From NCBI GenBank assembly GCA_937891015.1, contig CALAPY010000072.1, positions 1-64,000 on the forward strand: 64,000 bases of DNA, read 5' to 3'. The notes below the pieces were generated by a model. The model had not been told where the DNA came from and made no database searches. It saw only the letters and a program-made list of their open reading frames with translations. Positions 8,634 through 18,048 of this stretch are shown one piece after another; within the stretch, counting starts at the first letter, position 1, and every line of letters begins with the position of its first letter. A program made the position numbers and the translations under genes. The DNA comes from UBA2108 sp002713215 (GTDB lineage Bacteria > Bacteroidota > Bacteroidia > Flavobacteriales_G > Salibacteraceae).

Positions 8634-9338
8634 ATGAAATTGAATAGGTTATATATTTTAATGTTGTTATTTGTATCAACCCAGATTCAGGCACAAAAAT
8701 TTAGCCTGTCTACTAACCAGATAACTGATAGTTTATACATCAATGGAACATTTGAAGACGGTATTGACCTAACCAACAATTCTCCTAACCGCATTCTGGT
8801 TAAATGGCGTGTACTCGAAAACACAATTGACACAGCCAATTGGGAGATTTTATACTGCTCTTATCCTTCTTGTCGGGCAGAAATATTATCAGAGGAGGTA
8901 TGTGATACAATAGAAAAATTGCAGAAAGTTCGGGTTAGCAACTTAAATATCATTACCGAAAAGAATCCCAAAAATTGCCAGTTGAAAATTGAGCTTTTCG
9001 ATATTCTGGATTCTTCTTACAGGGATACCCTTACCTATGCACTTTATGCAAGCTCTACGGATAAAATTACGGGGATAGATAATCCTGCAATTGCAGGTAA
9101 TGGGATGAAGAATATAGAAATATTCCCGAACCCTGCATCAAATTCAGTTGGTATAAAAGTTCCAATAGAAATTGAAACAATTAGACTCATTGATTTCCAT
9201 GGACGTGAAGTTCTTTCACAACCTGTGGGTGAAGAAGAGTTTTCTTTAGATGTTTCCTCCTTGCAACGAGGTGTTTATTGGGTATTAGGAATGAGTGCAA
9301 AAGGAGGAACTTATCATTCAAAATTAATCTTAGAATAG
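8634..9338 (+). CDS. T9SS cargo protein of unknown function in copper operon
   Basis: A protein of 234 residues with a signal peptide (about 1-21, ending IQAQ), an N-terminal beta-rich domain of about 125 residues, and a T9SS type A sorting domain from about residue 158 (IEIFPNPASN). The middle holds a Cys cluster, YCSYPSCRAEIL, followed by a Cys in EEVCDTI and one in KNCQL; paired cysteines could form disulfides or bind copper. The gene lies nine bases after the MbnH-like gene and seven before the next one, so it belongs to the same operon. I do not recognise the domain. Confidence 0.75.
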   Translation: MKLNRLYILMLLFVSTQIQAQKFSLSTNQITDSLYINGTFEDGIDLTNNSPNRILVKWRVLENTIDTANWEILYCSYPSCRAEILSEEVCDTIEKLQKVRVSNLNIITEKNPKNCQLKIELFDILDSSYRDTLTYALYASSTDKITGIDNPAIAGNGMKNIEIFPNPASNSVGIKVPIEIETIRLIDFHGREVLSQPVGEEEFSLDVSSLQRGVYWVLGMSAKGGTYHSKLILE

Positions 9339-9345
9339 AATCTAT

Positions 9346-10215
9346 ATGGTAACCAAAAACACGTTGATTGTTGTTAGTCTTCTGTTGATTTCTACAACCT
9401 TGTTTGGAGCAAGTAGCTCCAAACAGATAAATTTGAATAAGGGTACGTTGGTTACAGCTGATTCTACCAAGGTTCCTTATTACGCATTCAATAAGGATAC
9501 AGTATTTTCCCAGGAAAATGAAAGGCTGCTGCTTACGCTGGGCGATACCTTATTGCTCACCGTTTACAACCGGACATCATCGGCACAACGATTTGTGGTA
9601 CAGGAATTGGCGATTGATGTTTCAATTTCGGGAGGAGCCAGTCAATTGATCAAATTGACTCCCGCAAAGGCAGGAGTGTTTGTCTATTCTGCTGTAAATA
9701 CAGGTAACGAAATAAACCATTACGGGGCTGCGGGAATGTTGGTTGTAACCGCTCCCAAATACAGTAAGCTGGTTACTTTCTATTGGAACATCAAGGATTT
9801 CGAGTATGCTAAGGTGTTGGATCTGGATTCTGGCAAGACAGTAGATTGGAAAACGTACTACCCCGATTACTTTCTGGTTAATGGAAAAGGAAAGGATCAG
9901 TTGGTTGGTGATCTGGTTTCTAACCCGGTTGGCAAGGTTGGAGATTCACTTTTAATTATGATGGCTAATACAGGAAAAGCAGTACACTCCATTCATTTTC
10001 ATGGATATCATGCGATTGTGTTAGAATCCAATACGAAGAGGGTTCAAAAAGGGAGTAACAAGGACACTTTTCCTCTAGCTACAGGAGATGGCCTTATGGT
10101 ATTAATGGTGCCGGATAAACCCGGGATTTATCCCGTTCATGATCATAATCTAATTGCCGTATCGGGTGGAGGCAAATATCCCAATGGAGTATTCATGATT
10201 CTTGATATTAAGTAA
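9346..10215 (+). CDS. Two-domain cupredoxin, partial multicopper-oxidase type
   Basis: A protein of 289 residues with a signal peptide (1-21). Two cupredoxin-like domains follow. The second has HSIHFHGYH (214-222) and YPVHDHN (263-268), the positions of copper ligands in a multicopper oxidase. The usual HCH has become HDH (265-267), so the type 1 Cys is missing, and the first domain lacks HxH motifs. It therefore cannot be a complete oxidase. The next gene, three bases downstream, supplies an HCH...H...M type 1 site and an HxHG. The two may form a mixed complex or a copper-binding pair. No T9SS domain is present. It has its own signal peptide, so it is not half of a broken gene. Confidence 0.75.
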   Translation: MVTKNTLIVVSLLLISTTLFGASSSKQINLNKGTLVTADSTKVPYYAFNKDTVFSQENERLLLTLGDTLLLTVYNRTSSAQRFVVQELAIDVSISGGASQLIKLTPAKAGVFVYSAVNTGNEINHYGAAGMLVVTAPKYSKLVTFYWNIKDFEYAKVLDLDSGKTVDWKTYYPDYFLVNGKGKDQLVGDLVSNPVGKVGDSLLIMMANTGKAVHSIHFHGYHAIVLESNTKRVQKGSNKDTFPLATGDGLMVLMVPDKPGIYPVHDHNLIAVSGGGKYPNGVFMILDIK

Positions 10216-10218
10216 GTT

Positions 10219-11418
10219 ATGAAAAAGATTTTATTACTACAGATAACAATGCTTGGGTTTGTATATTCAATTTATGCTCAAGCAGATACCTCATTTAATA
10301 TTTGGATGTGGACCACCGGATCACACGTATTACACGATGGTAAAAGATTAGAAAATTATGGTTTTACGTTGGGTAGAGGTACTCCTAATATCCCGGGACC
10401 CGTGCTTCGGGTAAAGGAAGGGCAAAAAGTAAAGCTGGAAGTACGAAATCAATCGCAGGGAGCCCCGCACACGATTCATTTGCACGGGTTGGACGTAGAC
10501 CAGGCCAACGATGGCGTTCCATTAACCAGTTGGGACATTAAGCATAAGGAAACCAAGGATTACAATTTTGTTGCTACACATCCCGGTACTTACCTTTATC
10601 ACTGCCATGTGGCATCAGTTTTGCATGTGCAACTTGGAATGTACGGAAGCTTAATTGTCGAGCCAAAAAGCAAGGAAGCAGCTCCTGGTTATCCCTATCA
10701 ACGTGATTTTAATTTGTTGCTTAGCGAAGCAGATAAATCCTGGTTCGATAATAAACCCAAACACGCAACTGGTGATTCAGTACATGCCCAGTTTTACATT
10801 CCTAAGTACGAACCCGATTACTTCTTTGTAAATGGGCAGAGTCAGCACTTAATTGATTCCCTTATTATGGGGGTTAGTGAATCTGTGCTCCTTCGCTTAT
10901 CTAATGTAGGTTATTATGAAAATCAGGTACGGTTTCCGCAAGGGTTGACTGCTAAATTGATGAGTTCGGATGGAAGGCCACTTCCCCAAAAAGATGTAAT
11001 TGATACATTATTAATTTCTCCCGGAGAACGATACGGCGTGTTGCTTTCTCCGATTGGTAAAACCCGGGGAGTTATTGAAATTGATTATTTGCATTTGTTT
11101 ACCAGAGAAGTGATTCAAACGGAGAAAGTACCTTATGGATTCGATACTACCTTATCTATACAGGCGGTTCAAAACTTCAAGGATATAAAGATTTTTCCAA
11201 ATCCTGCTAAGGACTTTATTCGCATCAATTATCCAGTTTCTGAAAACGTTGTTGTGACTTTGGTATCTGCCTCAGGGCAGCAGTATGAAACGAAGGGAAC
11301 AAAGATGGATGACAGCATGGAATTCGATATTAGGCATTTGCCTGCTGGAAATTATGTAATGCAGCTTTGGGTTGACAATAAATTACAAGGGACGAGGAAC
11401 GTTGTAAAGGTAGAATAG
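10219..11418 (+). CDS. Multicopper oxidase-like protein with T9SS domain
   Basis: A protein of 399 residues with a signal peptide (1-20, ending IYAQ). The first cupredoxin domain carries HTIHLHG (84-90) and YHCHVASVLHVQLGMYG (127-143), a type 1 copper site with Cys129, His136 and Met141 in the N-terminal domain, as in two-domain laccase or nitrite-reductase-like proteins. A second cupredoxin domain (about 160-300) has few His. Residues 322-399 form a T9SS sorting domain (IFPNPAKDF), so it should be surface-located. It ends the operon of MbnP- and MbnH-like genes. Likely substrates are Cu(I) or small reductants; this is inferred. Confidence 0.82.
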   Translation: MKKILLLQITMLGFVYSIYAQADTSFNIWMWTTGSHVLHDGKRLENYGFTLGRGTPNIPGPVLRVKEGQKVKLEVRNQSQGAPHTIHLHGLDVDQANDGVPLTSWDIKHKETKDYNFVATHPGTYLYHCHVASVLHVQLGMYGSLIVEPKSKEAAPGYPYQRDFNLLLSEADKSWFDNKPKHATGDSVHAQFYIPKYEPDYFFVNGQSQHLIDSLIMGVSESVLLRLSNVGYYENQVRFPQGLTAKLMSSDGRPLPQKDVIDTLLISPGERYGVLLSPIGKTRGVIEIDYLHLFTREVIQTEKVPYGFDTTLSIQAVQNFKDIKIFPNPAKDFIRINYPVSENVVVTLVSASGQQYETKGTKMDDSMEFDIRHLPAGNYVMQLWVDNKLQGTRNVVKVE

Positions 11419-11579
11419 CGGCGTTTAAGAGTTTGACTTTAGAGTATGTATTAATTGAACGTAATTTTACCAGTAGTCATCAATATTCTGGAAAATAGGT
11501 TTACGATTTTTATGATTTTTTGGAAACAATAAAATGGGGTAACCTTTTGTTTTGAGAGGAATAAATTTCAATAACTAAG

Positions 11580-12215
11580 GTGATTCGTAGATACTTAAAA
11601 ATTGGCCTTTTAGCCGCAGTTTTAGTATGCATTGGAATTGTTGTTACCAATGAATTGGTAGAACAAAGCGCTAAGGATAGAGTATTCAATTCAACCCGCG
11701 AAATTCCTTCTAACAAGGTAGGTTTACTTTTAGGGACCGCTAAATACCTGGGCAACGGACATAAGAATTTGTATTACCTCTATCGAATTGATGCTGCGGT
11801 TCGACTCTATAAAGCAGGTAAAATAAAGTACATTTTGGTGAGTGGAGACAATGGCAACAAAAACTACGACGAACCTACCGACATTAAAAACGATTTGATG
11901 GCTAAAGGTGTTCCTGAAGACAGAATTTACCTCGATTACGCCGGATTTCGAACCTTAGATTCGGTGGTTAGAAGCAAGGAAATTTTTGGCCAAAAAAAGG
12001 TGACCGTTATTTCCCAGCAATTTCATAACGAAAGAGCCATTTTTATAGCCAATATGAAGGGAGTTGAGGCGGTTGGTTACAACGCCAAGGATGTTGGAGG
12101 AAAATTTGGATTAAGGGTGAAAATCAGGGAGCGATTGGCCCGTGTCAAAATGATGCTGGATTTGATTTTTGGTAAGGAGCCTAAGTTTTTAGGAGAAAAA
12201 ATTCAAATTTCCTAA
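11580..12215 (+). CDS. SanA/YdcF-like DUF218 envelope protein
   Basis: A protein of 211 residues, start GTG 11580. One N-terminal transmembrane segment (about 7-25) anchors a DUF218 domain: VGLLLGTAKYLGNG near 49-62, KIKYILVSGDNG with the following acidic loop near 82-93, VVRSKEIFG and VTVISQQFHNERA near 143-152. These match SanA of Escherichia coli, which affects envelope barrier function and vancomycin exclusion at high temperature. The biochemical role of DUF218 proteins is not settled. It stands alone between the copper operon and the convergent BNR gene. Confidence 0.82.
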   Translation: MIRRYLKIGLLAAVLVCIGIVVTNELVEQSAKDRVFNSTREIPSNKVGLLLGTAKYLGNGHKNLYYLYRIDAAVRLYKAGKIKYILVSGDNGNKNYDEPTDIKNDLMAKGVPEDRIYLDYAGFRTLDSVVRSKEIFGQKKVTVISQQFHNERAIFIANMKGVEAVGYNAKDVGGKFGLRVKIRERLARVKMMLDLIFGKEPKFLGEKIQIS

Positions 12216-12241
12216 ATTCTTCGCGGACATTAAGAAAAGGG

Positions 12242-15200
12242 TTACTGTTTATACACCTTATACGTAATGGTCTTTGTTTTAACGTAATAGATTCCATTGG
12301 TCAAATGGGACAGATCAATAACCAATTTTGAGTCGTCTCTGTATTTAAGATGGGTTTGTGAGCTTACTTCCTCCCCAAACAGATCATATATTTTTAATTC
12401 TTCCAGGTCAGCTTTATCTCCCTCAATGGTAATTTGTTTTTCAGTTGGATTTGGATAGAGTCGTAAAGGTGTATGCTTGGAAGCATTAATGTTGACGCTT
12501 TTTACGGCACTGTATTCATAATGTCCATCAAAGTCGGTTTGCTTTAAACGATAGTATGAAATACCTTGATGAGGTGAATTATCCGTTTCCATATATTTTA
12601 TAACAACCGATGAGTTTCCGGCACCTCTAATTCTTTGAATTCCCTCCCATTCCGTTCCGTTTTTTGATCGTTCAATGATGAAATAATCATTGTTGAGTTC
12701 AGAGGCTGTTTGCCATTCTAATTTCACCCCATTTGCATGTGTTTTAGCCACATTAAATTCGATTAATTCTACACCAAGTGGTGGAGCGGCTGTCACGGTT
12801 ACCAAAGATTCCGTCACAGAATCGGAACCCCAGGAATTGATAACTTTAAGTTTAATTGATTTAGCACCCGTTGATGAGTAGGTAACCACAATTGAATCCG
12901 ATGTTCCCGAAGTTGGTGTTCCTCCGGTTACGGTCCATTCATAAGTAGAAGGATTAACCTTAGAAGTACTTCTGTAAACTACTGAATCACCAGTATAAAT
13001 CACGGTTTTATCTACAGACAATGATGCATCTGGTGCAGATTCAGACATAAACCTTCCAGTGAACATACCTCTGCCGTAGGTAGCTGCCAAAATCAAAGAG
13101 TCTGATTCACGATATTGAAACATCCTTACCCTGGTATTTGCCATTCCCAAATTTGCTGATGACCAGGTTGGCGTGGTTGCCGTAATATCACTGGTATACC
13201 AAATACCGACTTCTGTTGCAAGAATTACTTCCTTCCTGTTCTTAGGATTAAACAGTGCCCATCGAATGGGCATATCTCCTAGGTTTCCTGATTTATCAGA
13301 CCAGGTACTCCCACCGTCATCGGTATAATAAAGTTCGTCACCACCGTAGGAAGAGAAGGTTACCAGAAGCTCATTTTCGTTTGCTCCAATTTCAATACAG
13401 CTTATGGCCTCTGATGGAAATGTAGCATCGGTGAGCGTAGTAACCGTTGGAGATGAACTATCGGCATAAGTAATTTTGTGAACGTCATATCCTGCACCAA
13501 CAAAAAGGGTTGTGCTTCCTGTGGTGTAAGAAGAAACCCTAATGTGTGTTGGGGTTCCCCCCAAATTACTAACCGTAACATCTGATGCGCTGTAACTTCC
13601 GGTTACATTGGTGATTTTCTTAATCGAGGTACTGGTTTTTGCCGCATACAAAATGTTTAGGCTATCGTCGTAATCAGCCGGGTTAATGAATTTCCCTGTA
13701 TTATCAGTAGACAAATAGCTAAAAGTCCCTCCTCCGTTCTTGCTTATTCTCCAATTGTTATAAATAAACGAAGTAATAAACACATCGGGGTCGCTTTGGT
13801 CAATAAAGCAATAAGCTCCATCACCACCTGTTAACTCTGTTGAGGAACCTACCCCCGCAGAGATGCTTCTATGTGTACCATTATCCTGACTTCCTCCCAT
13901 AATTGTATCGGATCCCACTCCCGGATGCATGGCAGCGGTATAGAATTGAGTAACATTATAGTTTTTAACCATGTGCGTAAAGAAGGGGTAGGTTACGCCT
14001 GTATCACCAGCGTTTGAGGAATAATAAACCCCACCGTCATTTCCAACAACAATTTCATTGGTGGTTCCAGGTCGTGTGACAATCATGTGCTGGTCGGCAT
14101 GAATTACCGGGTAGCTGCCATACGTCCAATTATTGGTGATATTCTCCCAGGTACTACCTCCATCTTTGGTTCTGTGAAGATTAATTCCTCCAGCAATAAC
14201 TACGTCCTTGTTGGTTGGATGTACCCAAAGAATAAGATTGTACCAGGCTTGCGAACGTGTAAAATGTTCCGACGTATCGGTCAGCCACCGAGGTATCTCT
14301 ACGTCAGACCAATTTGCTCCGCCATCGGTACTTTTCTTAAACCATTCTACATCATCAAGAACATTAGAACCACTATTGCTGGCTACAGCATACAATGTAT
14401 TGGAATCTGAAGGGGCACAGGCAATATCTACCCGGTCGGAAGTGCTGGTTCCTGTGGGTGTTACCAGTGACCAGGTGAGTCCGTTATTGGTAGATTTGAT
14501 CACTTTGCCAGAATAACGCGCGCCACCATATAGATCTCCATTGGCTGCCATCTCTAAATCTGCACAGTTTACCGTACTCCTTCGAACAAAGCTTGCTCCA
14601 TCATCACCTGAAGTAAACACTCCATCGCTTGAGGCTACTACAAGCCTGCCGTTTTGAGCAAATTGCAAATCCAGTGTGTATCGAAAAGAATAAATATTAG
14701 TATTCGTTAGCTGAGTCCAGCTGGTTCCGGCATTGGTCGATTTCCAAATTCCCGCTCCTCTCATGGCATCACCATTGCCCATTCCTTCACCCGTTCCAAC
14801 ATACCAGATATTTGAATCCGTTGGGTCAGAAACGATTGCTGAAATGGCCAGGTTCGACCAAAAATCATCAACAGAAGTCCAGGTAGAAGAGGAGTTGGTA
14901 ATATCATTATTGTACCAAAGGCCACCACTCACTCCACCACAGTATACTTTTTTATTGGTGGTGTCAGTTGGATCGAACATTATGGCTCGAGTTCTTCCTC
15001 CAACATTATCAGGGCCTCTCTCTGTCCATGTGGTAGCCACATGTCCACCTGGAGCAACGGCTTGCATTTGTTTTTCTTCGTGTATTTTTTCAATGATTGG
15101 AATCAACCGTTGCCATTCAACTTTTCCGGTTTTAGGGTCATGGGTCATCAGCCATTCCAGCTCATAAGCTAAGTCTGGTCGACTTTTTTTGTTCATCTTA

Positions 15201-15397
15201 TCGTATTCCTCTTTAGTTGGTGGTATTCTTGTCAAAAAAGGATGATTATTGATGTATTCCCGATAAAGCTCCTTATCAACCTTAACTTCTCCATCAACTT
15301 TTTTTAAATAGGGGAGTTGTGCAAGGCCGTTACCCGTTATACTAAGAAATAGAATTGAAAACCATAAACTTGTTACTTTTTTAAAGAATTCCTTCAT
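12242..15397 (-). CDS. Secreted BNR/sortilin-like protein with PKD and T9SS domains
   Basis: A protein of 1051 residues. A signal peptide (about 1-26) and a propeptide-like region precede a double set of Asp-box/BNR repeats (about 120-770; WKSTNAGTSWTQL, FKKSTDGGANWSDV and others). A PKD/Ig-like domain follows (about 775-870), then a linker domain typical of Bacteroidota T9SS cargo (LEWQTASELNNDYFIIERS), and a T9SS sorting domain at the C-terminus (LYPNPTEKQ). It is a distant relative of the protein at 203-3394 but, unlike it, has the sorting signal. Expected at the cell surface or secreted, possibly an adhesin or glycan-binding protein. Confidence 0.85.
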   Translation of the reverse strand: MKEFFKKVTSLWFSILFLSITGNGLAQLPYLKKVDGEVKVDKELYREYINNHPFLTRIPPTKEEYDKMNKKSRPDLAYELEWLMTHDPKTGKVEWQRLIPIIEKIHEEKQMQAVAPGGHVATTWTERGPDNVGGRTRAIMFDPTDTTNKKVYCGGVSGGLWYNNDITNSSSTWTSVDDFWSNLAISAIVSDPTDSNIWYVGTGEGMGNGDAMRGAGIWKSTNAGTSWTQLTNTNIYSFRYTLDLQFAQNGRLVVASSDGVFTSGDDGASFVRRSTVNCADLEMAANGDLYGGARYSGKVIKSTNNGLTWSLVTPTGTSTSDRVDIACAPSDSNTLYAVASNSGSNVLDDVEWFKKSTDGGANWSDVEIPRWLTDTSEHFTRSQAWYNLILWVHPTNKDVVIAGGINLHRTKDGGSTWENITNNWTYGSYPVIHADQHMIVTRPGTTNEIVVGNDGGVYYSSNAGDTGVTYPFFTHMVKNYNVTQFYTAAMHPGVGSDTIMGGSQDNGTHRSISAGVGSSTELTGGDGAYCFIDQSDPDVFITSFIYNNWRISKNGGGTFSYLSTDNTGKFINPADYDDSLNILYAAKTSTSIKKITNVTGSYSASDVTVSNLGGTPTHIRVSSYTTGSTTLFVGAGYDVHKITYADSSSPTVTTLTDATFPSEAISCIEIGANENELLVTFSSYGGDELYYTDDGGSTWSDKSGNLGDMPIRWALFNPKNRKEVILATEVGIWYTSDITATTPTWSSANLGMANTRVRMFQYRESDSLILAATYGRGMFTGRFMSESAPDASLSVDKTVIYTGDSVVYRSTSKVNPSTYEWTVTGGTPTSGTSDSIVVTYSSTGAKSIKLKVINSWGSDSVTESLVTVTAAPPLGVELIEFNVAKTHANGVKLEWQTASELNNDYFIIERSKNGTEWEGIQRIRGAGNSSVVIKYMETDNSPHQGISYYRLKQTDFDGHYEYSAVKSVNINASKHTPLRLYPNPTEKQITIEGDKADLEELKIYDLFGEEVSSQTHLKYRDDSKLVIDLSHLTNGIYYVKTKTITYKVYKQ

Positions 15398-15601
15398 GTG
15401 TGTCCTTGTGATAAAATTTAGTTTTTAGTAAAACTAAAAGCCTAAAATGTTAGAAAAACAGATGATGATTCAATTGGGTGAAATAGGGCATGAAACAAGC
15501 AATTTATGGCATGAATGATTTTCTGCACCGGTTACTTAAATCCCCTTTGACTAATTTGTTTGGCGACCGAAACAGATAACAATAATTTTGCTTGCTTATT
15601 A

Positions 15602-16588
15602 GTGTTTAAACCGAATTTAAATATCCCTGTTATCGCAACGGTTATGTTGCTTATCGTTTTCCAGCACGCTTATGGACAGCAAATCTGTATTCAGAGTGGA
15701 TCAGATCAGAAGAGAGGAGTTAAGGATGGATATCGATACGAGTTGTGGAATCAATATTCGAAGGGAACTGCTTGTATGACTTTGGGTACAGGTGCCTTGT
15801 TCAAGGGTGAATGGAGCGGTGTGGAGAATTATTTAGCTAGGAGAGGGTTGGAGTATAATCAAACTCAGGAACATAAGGATATCGGCAACTTCGTTTCGGA
15901 GTACAAATGCGACTATAACCCGCAATTCGGTTTTACAGGTAATTCATATTTGTCGGTTTACGGTTGGACCGTTAACCCCCTGGTGGAGTATTATATCATT
16001 GAGGATTGGAGAAACTGGATTCCTTCTATGGCTGCCGGGGCTAAGCTCAAAGGTTCCATAACAGTTTACGGTAGTATTTATGATATTTACGAAAATACTC
16101 GGGTCAATCAACCTTCAATAATCGGTACAGCCACTTTTAAGCAGTATTTCAGTATACGTCGAAACACTCGAAACTCTGGAGTAGTCCACATTTCAACTCA
16201 TTTCAAAAAATGGGAGTCTTTGGGGATGAATTTAGGAAAACTGCACGAAGTATCTATGGTAGTTGAAGGCTATCAAAGCTCTGGGAAGTTTGGATTTAAG
16301 GAATTGGATATTTTTACTTCTGCCGATACTACATTGGAAGTCACTCCTGTATTAACTGAAAACTCCATTGGTGTCTACCCCAATCCAAGTAACGGCAGTT
16401 TCACCATTGATATCAACCCAGAATTTATTGGAGCCGAATTAAAGCTTTTTGATTCATCCGGAAAGTTGATTTTAAGAAGAAATCTAAGGGCTATAAGTAA
16501 TAAAATCAATGGTTTAGAGTGTGGGAATTATGTTGCTGTAATCATTAAACAAAATAGAATTCAGCGGCTTAATCTAGTGGTTCGATAG
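15602..16588 (+). CDS. GH11 endo-1,4-beta-xylanase with T9SS domain
   Basis: A glycoside hydrolase family 11 protein. The two catalytic segments are unmistakable: SYLSVYGWTVNPLVEYYI (115-132) with nucleophile Glu129, and VVEGYQSSGKFG (220-231) with acid/base Glu222. GH11 enzymes cleave internal xylan linkages and adopt a jelly-roll fold; the length of the domain (about 27-245) is normal. A T9SS sorting domain ends it (VYPNPSNGS onward). The frame is open from TTG 15560; GTG 15602 starts a well-formed signal peptide (MFKPNLNIPVIATVMLLIVF), which I prefer. No other xylan genes (SusCD, xylosidase) are nearby, so it acts alone here and may have been acquired horizontally. Confidence 0.88.
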   Translation: MFKPNLNIPVIATVMLLIVFQHAYGQQICIQSGSDQKRGVKDGYRYELWNQYSKGTACMTLGTGALFKGEWSGVENYLARRGLEYNQTQEHKDIGNFVSEYKCDYNPQFGFTGNSYLSVYGWTVNPLVEYYIIEDWRNWIPSMAAGAKLKGSITVYGSIYDIYENTRVNQPSIIGTATFKQYFSIRRNTRNSGVVHISTHFKKWESLGMNLGKLHEVSMVVEGYQSSGKFGFKELDIFTSADTTLEVTPVLTENSIGVYPNPSNGSFTIDINPEFIGAELKLFDSSGKLILRRNLRAISNKINGLECGNYVAVIIKQNRIQRLNLVVR

Positions 16589-16595
16589 AGTTGAG

Positions 16596-17843
16596 CTATT
16601 CTTTGACCAGCTTAAAGTGATACACCTGATGCCCGGAAAAGATTTTCATGATGTAAACTCCACAGGGAAGTTCACCCAGGTTGAGTGCAACCGCTTTCTG
16701 TTCTTTGAGAGTTTCCATTACCATATTCCCCGAAAGACTGAAAAGCCGAATTTTTCGCTTACCAGCTGATTCAAAATCAATACGAATCACATCGCTTACC
16801 GGGTTAGGATATACCTCGTAAGTTTCAAGCTGATTCACAGGATTTATAAAAGAAGGGGAACAGGAAAAGGTTTTGATTAGTGCATTGGCCACTTTGTTCC
16901 AGGTGTCTTTGTTTTTCCGAAGTTTTTCTTTCTCTTGCTCCATATGAAAAAAACGCCCATTGCTTTGTGTAGCATTGGCATTGCAAGGATCAGAACCCGA
17001 ATTGATCAATCTTCCCTGGGTATTTGAAAACCCCCTTAACCTGGTCCACGAAAGATCGAGGTGGGCCACCTTAAAGGTTAGGGAAGTATCTTCATTGTAC
17101 AAATTGGATTTAAAATCGGCCATATAATCCGGGGTAGGAGTAACCTGTGTTCCGTTGCTAAGGATTACATAAGGGTCGGTACTTTTCTTAGAAAATCCAT
17201 GCAGCTGAATGAAGTGCGTATTGCTGAATTTGGTAAACAATACTTCGGTTGATTTTTGAAAAATAGAAGAGGTATGGTGGGCGAGGTCAGAAATTCGAAA
17301 GGGTGCTGATGTTGACGAACAGGCGGTAGTTGTTCCAGTGCACGACGAATTTACAGAACTGTTGCAACGATGAGTTCCGTTGAGAAAAAAGAAGAGAGCC
17401 TGGGTTTCTATAAACACATGAATACCCTGGTGCCCGGTATTGGCATCTTTTTTCGAATGGGGTGATTGAATAACCAATGGACGGCAGTAGTTCGGATTGT
17501 AGATATAGGTTCCCCAGTGATTGGTGTCCCTTGCTTCCAGAACATAGTAATTATTTGAAGGTGATGTTGTAGTGTCTGTAAAGTTTACCAACCGATAACC
17601 AAGTTTAGACACCGAGTCGGAAGCCGCTGAATACTTGGCGGATAATAGAAGGTCTAACGTATTGGTCCAGGTTGTCATTTGAGTTGAACTTGGTAAATGA
17701 TACTTATCACCAGAACTTCCAGGCAGGTTTGAGATTGTCGAACTAATCTCTTTAAACAGATCACCCGATTTGGTGGTTTGAGCAATAGCAAACTCATTAA
17801 TTATGATGCTGAAAATGACTAATACTATAAACCAGAGTTTCAT
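16596..17843 (-). CDS. T9SS cargo protein, possible metal-dependent hydrolase
   Basis: A protein of 415 residues with a signal peptide (1-21) and a T9SS sorting domain from about residue 342 (YEVYPNPVSDV). The central domain has regularly placed candidate metal ligands: SPHSKKDANTGHQG (about 128-141), NGTHRC, IQLHGFSKKS and FFHMEQEKE near the end. The order PH...D..TG, His, LHG, H-x-E recalls N-formylglutamate amidohydrolase or other Zn hydrolase folds, but the resemblance is weak and I do not claim the family. It also has a Cys/Ser/Thr-rich loop (CSSTSAPF). It converges with the xylanase gene, seven bases apart. Confidence 0.65.
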   Translation of the reverse strand: MKLWFIVLVIFSIIINEFAIAQTTKSGDLFKEISSTISNLPGSSGDKYHLPSSTQMTTWTNTLDLLLSAKYSAASDSVSKLGYRLVNFTDTTTSPSNNYYVLEARDTNHWGTYIYNPNYCRPLVIQSPHSKKDANTGHQGIHVFIETQALFFFLNGTHRCNSSVNSSCTGTTTACSSTSAPFRISDLAHHTSSIFQKSTEVLFTKFSNTHFIQLHGFSKKSTDPYVILSNGTQVTPTPDYMADFKSNLYNEDTSLTFKVAHLDLSWTRLRGFSNTQGRLINSGSDPCNANATQSNGRFFHMEQEKEKLRKNKDTWNKVANALIKTFSCSPSFINPVNQLETYEVYPNPVSDVIRIDFESAGKRKIRLFSLSGNMVMETLKEQKAVALNLGELPCGVYIMKIFSGHQVYHFKLVKE

Positions 17844-18048
17844 TCTTACTTAGAAATATATAATGGACCAAAATAATGAGTTTTCCATAATTATAAGCTT
17901 AATAAAGAAGGGTTGAAAGTTTTACTGCCCCGTATCAATCGATTCAAATCTACAACAAACAGCATTTACCTAGTTGCAGTTGATTAGCCTTTCGTTTTAT
18001 TATTCTTCGTAAACTACAGTTAGCGACTGGCCGATTCTTCAGGTGCAC

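Noticed and set aside
9346..11418. The two multicopper-oxidase-like genes as one gene broken by a frameshift
   Set aside because: Each has its own ATG and signal peptide, they are separated by a stop and three bases, and the second carries a separate T9SS domain.
12690..15167. Several open frames on the plus strand opposite the BNR protein
   Set aside because: They lack family features and lie fully antisense to a clear long coding region with signal peptide and T9SS domain.
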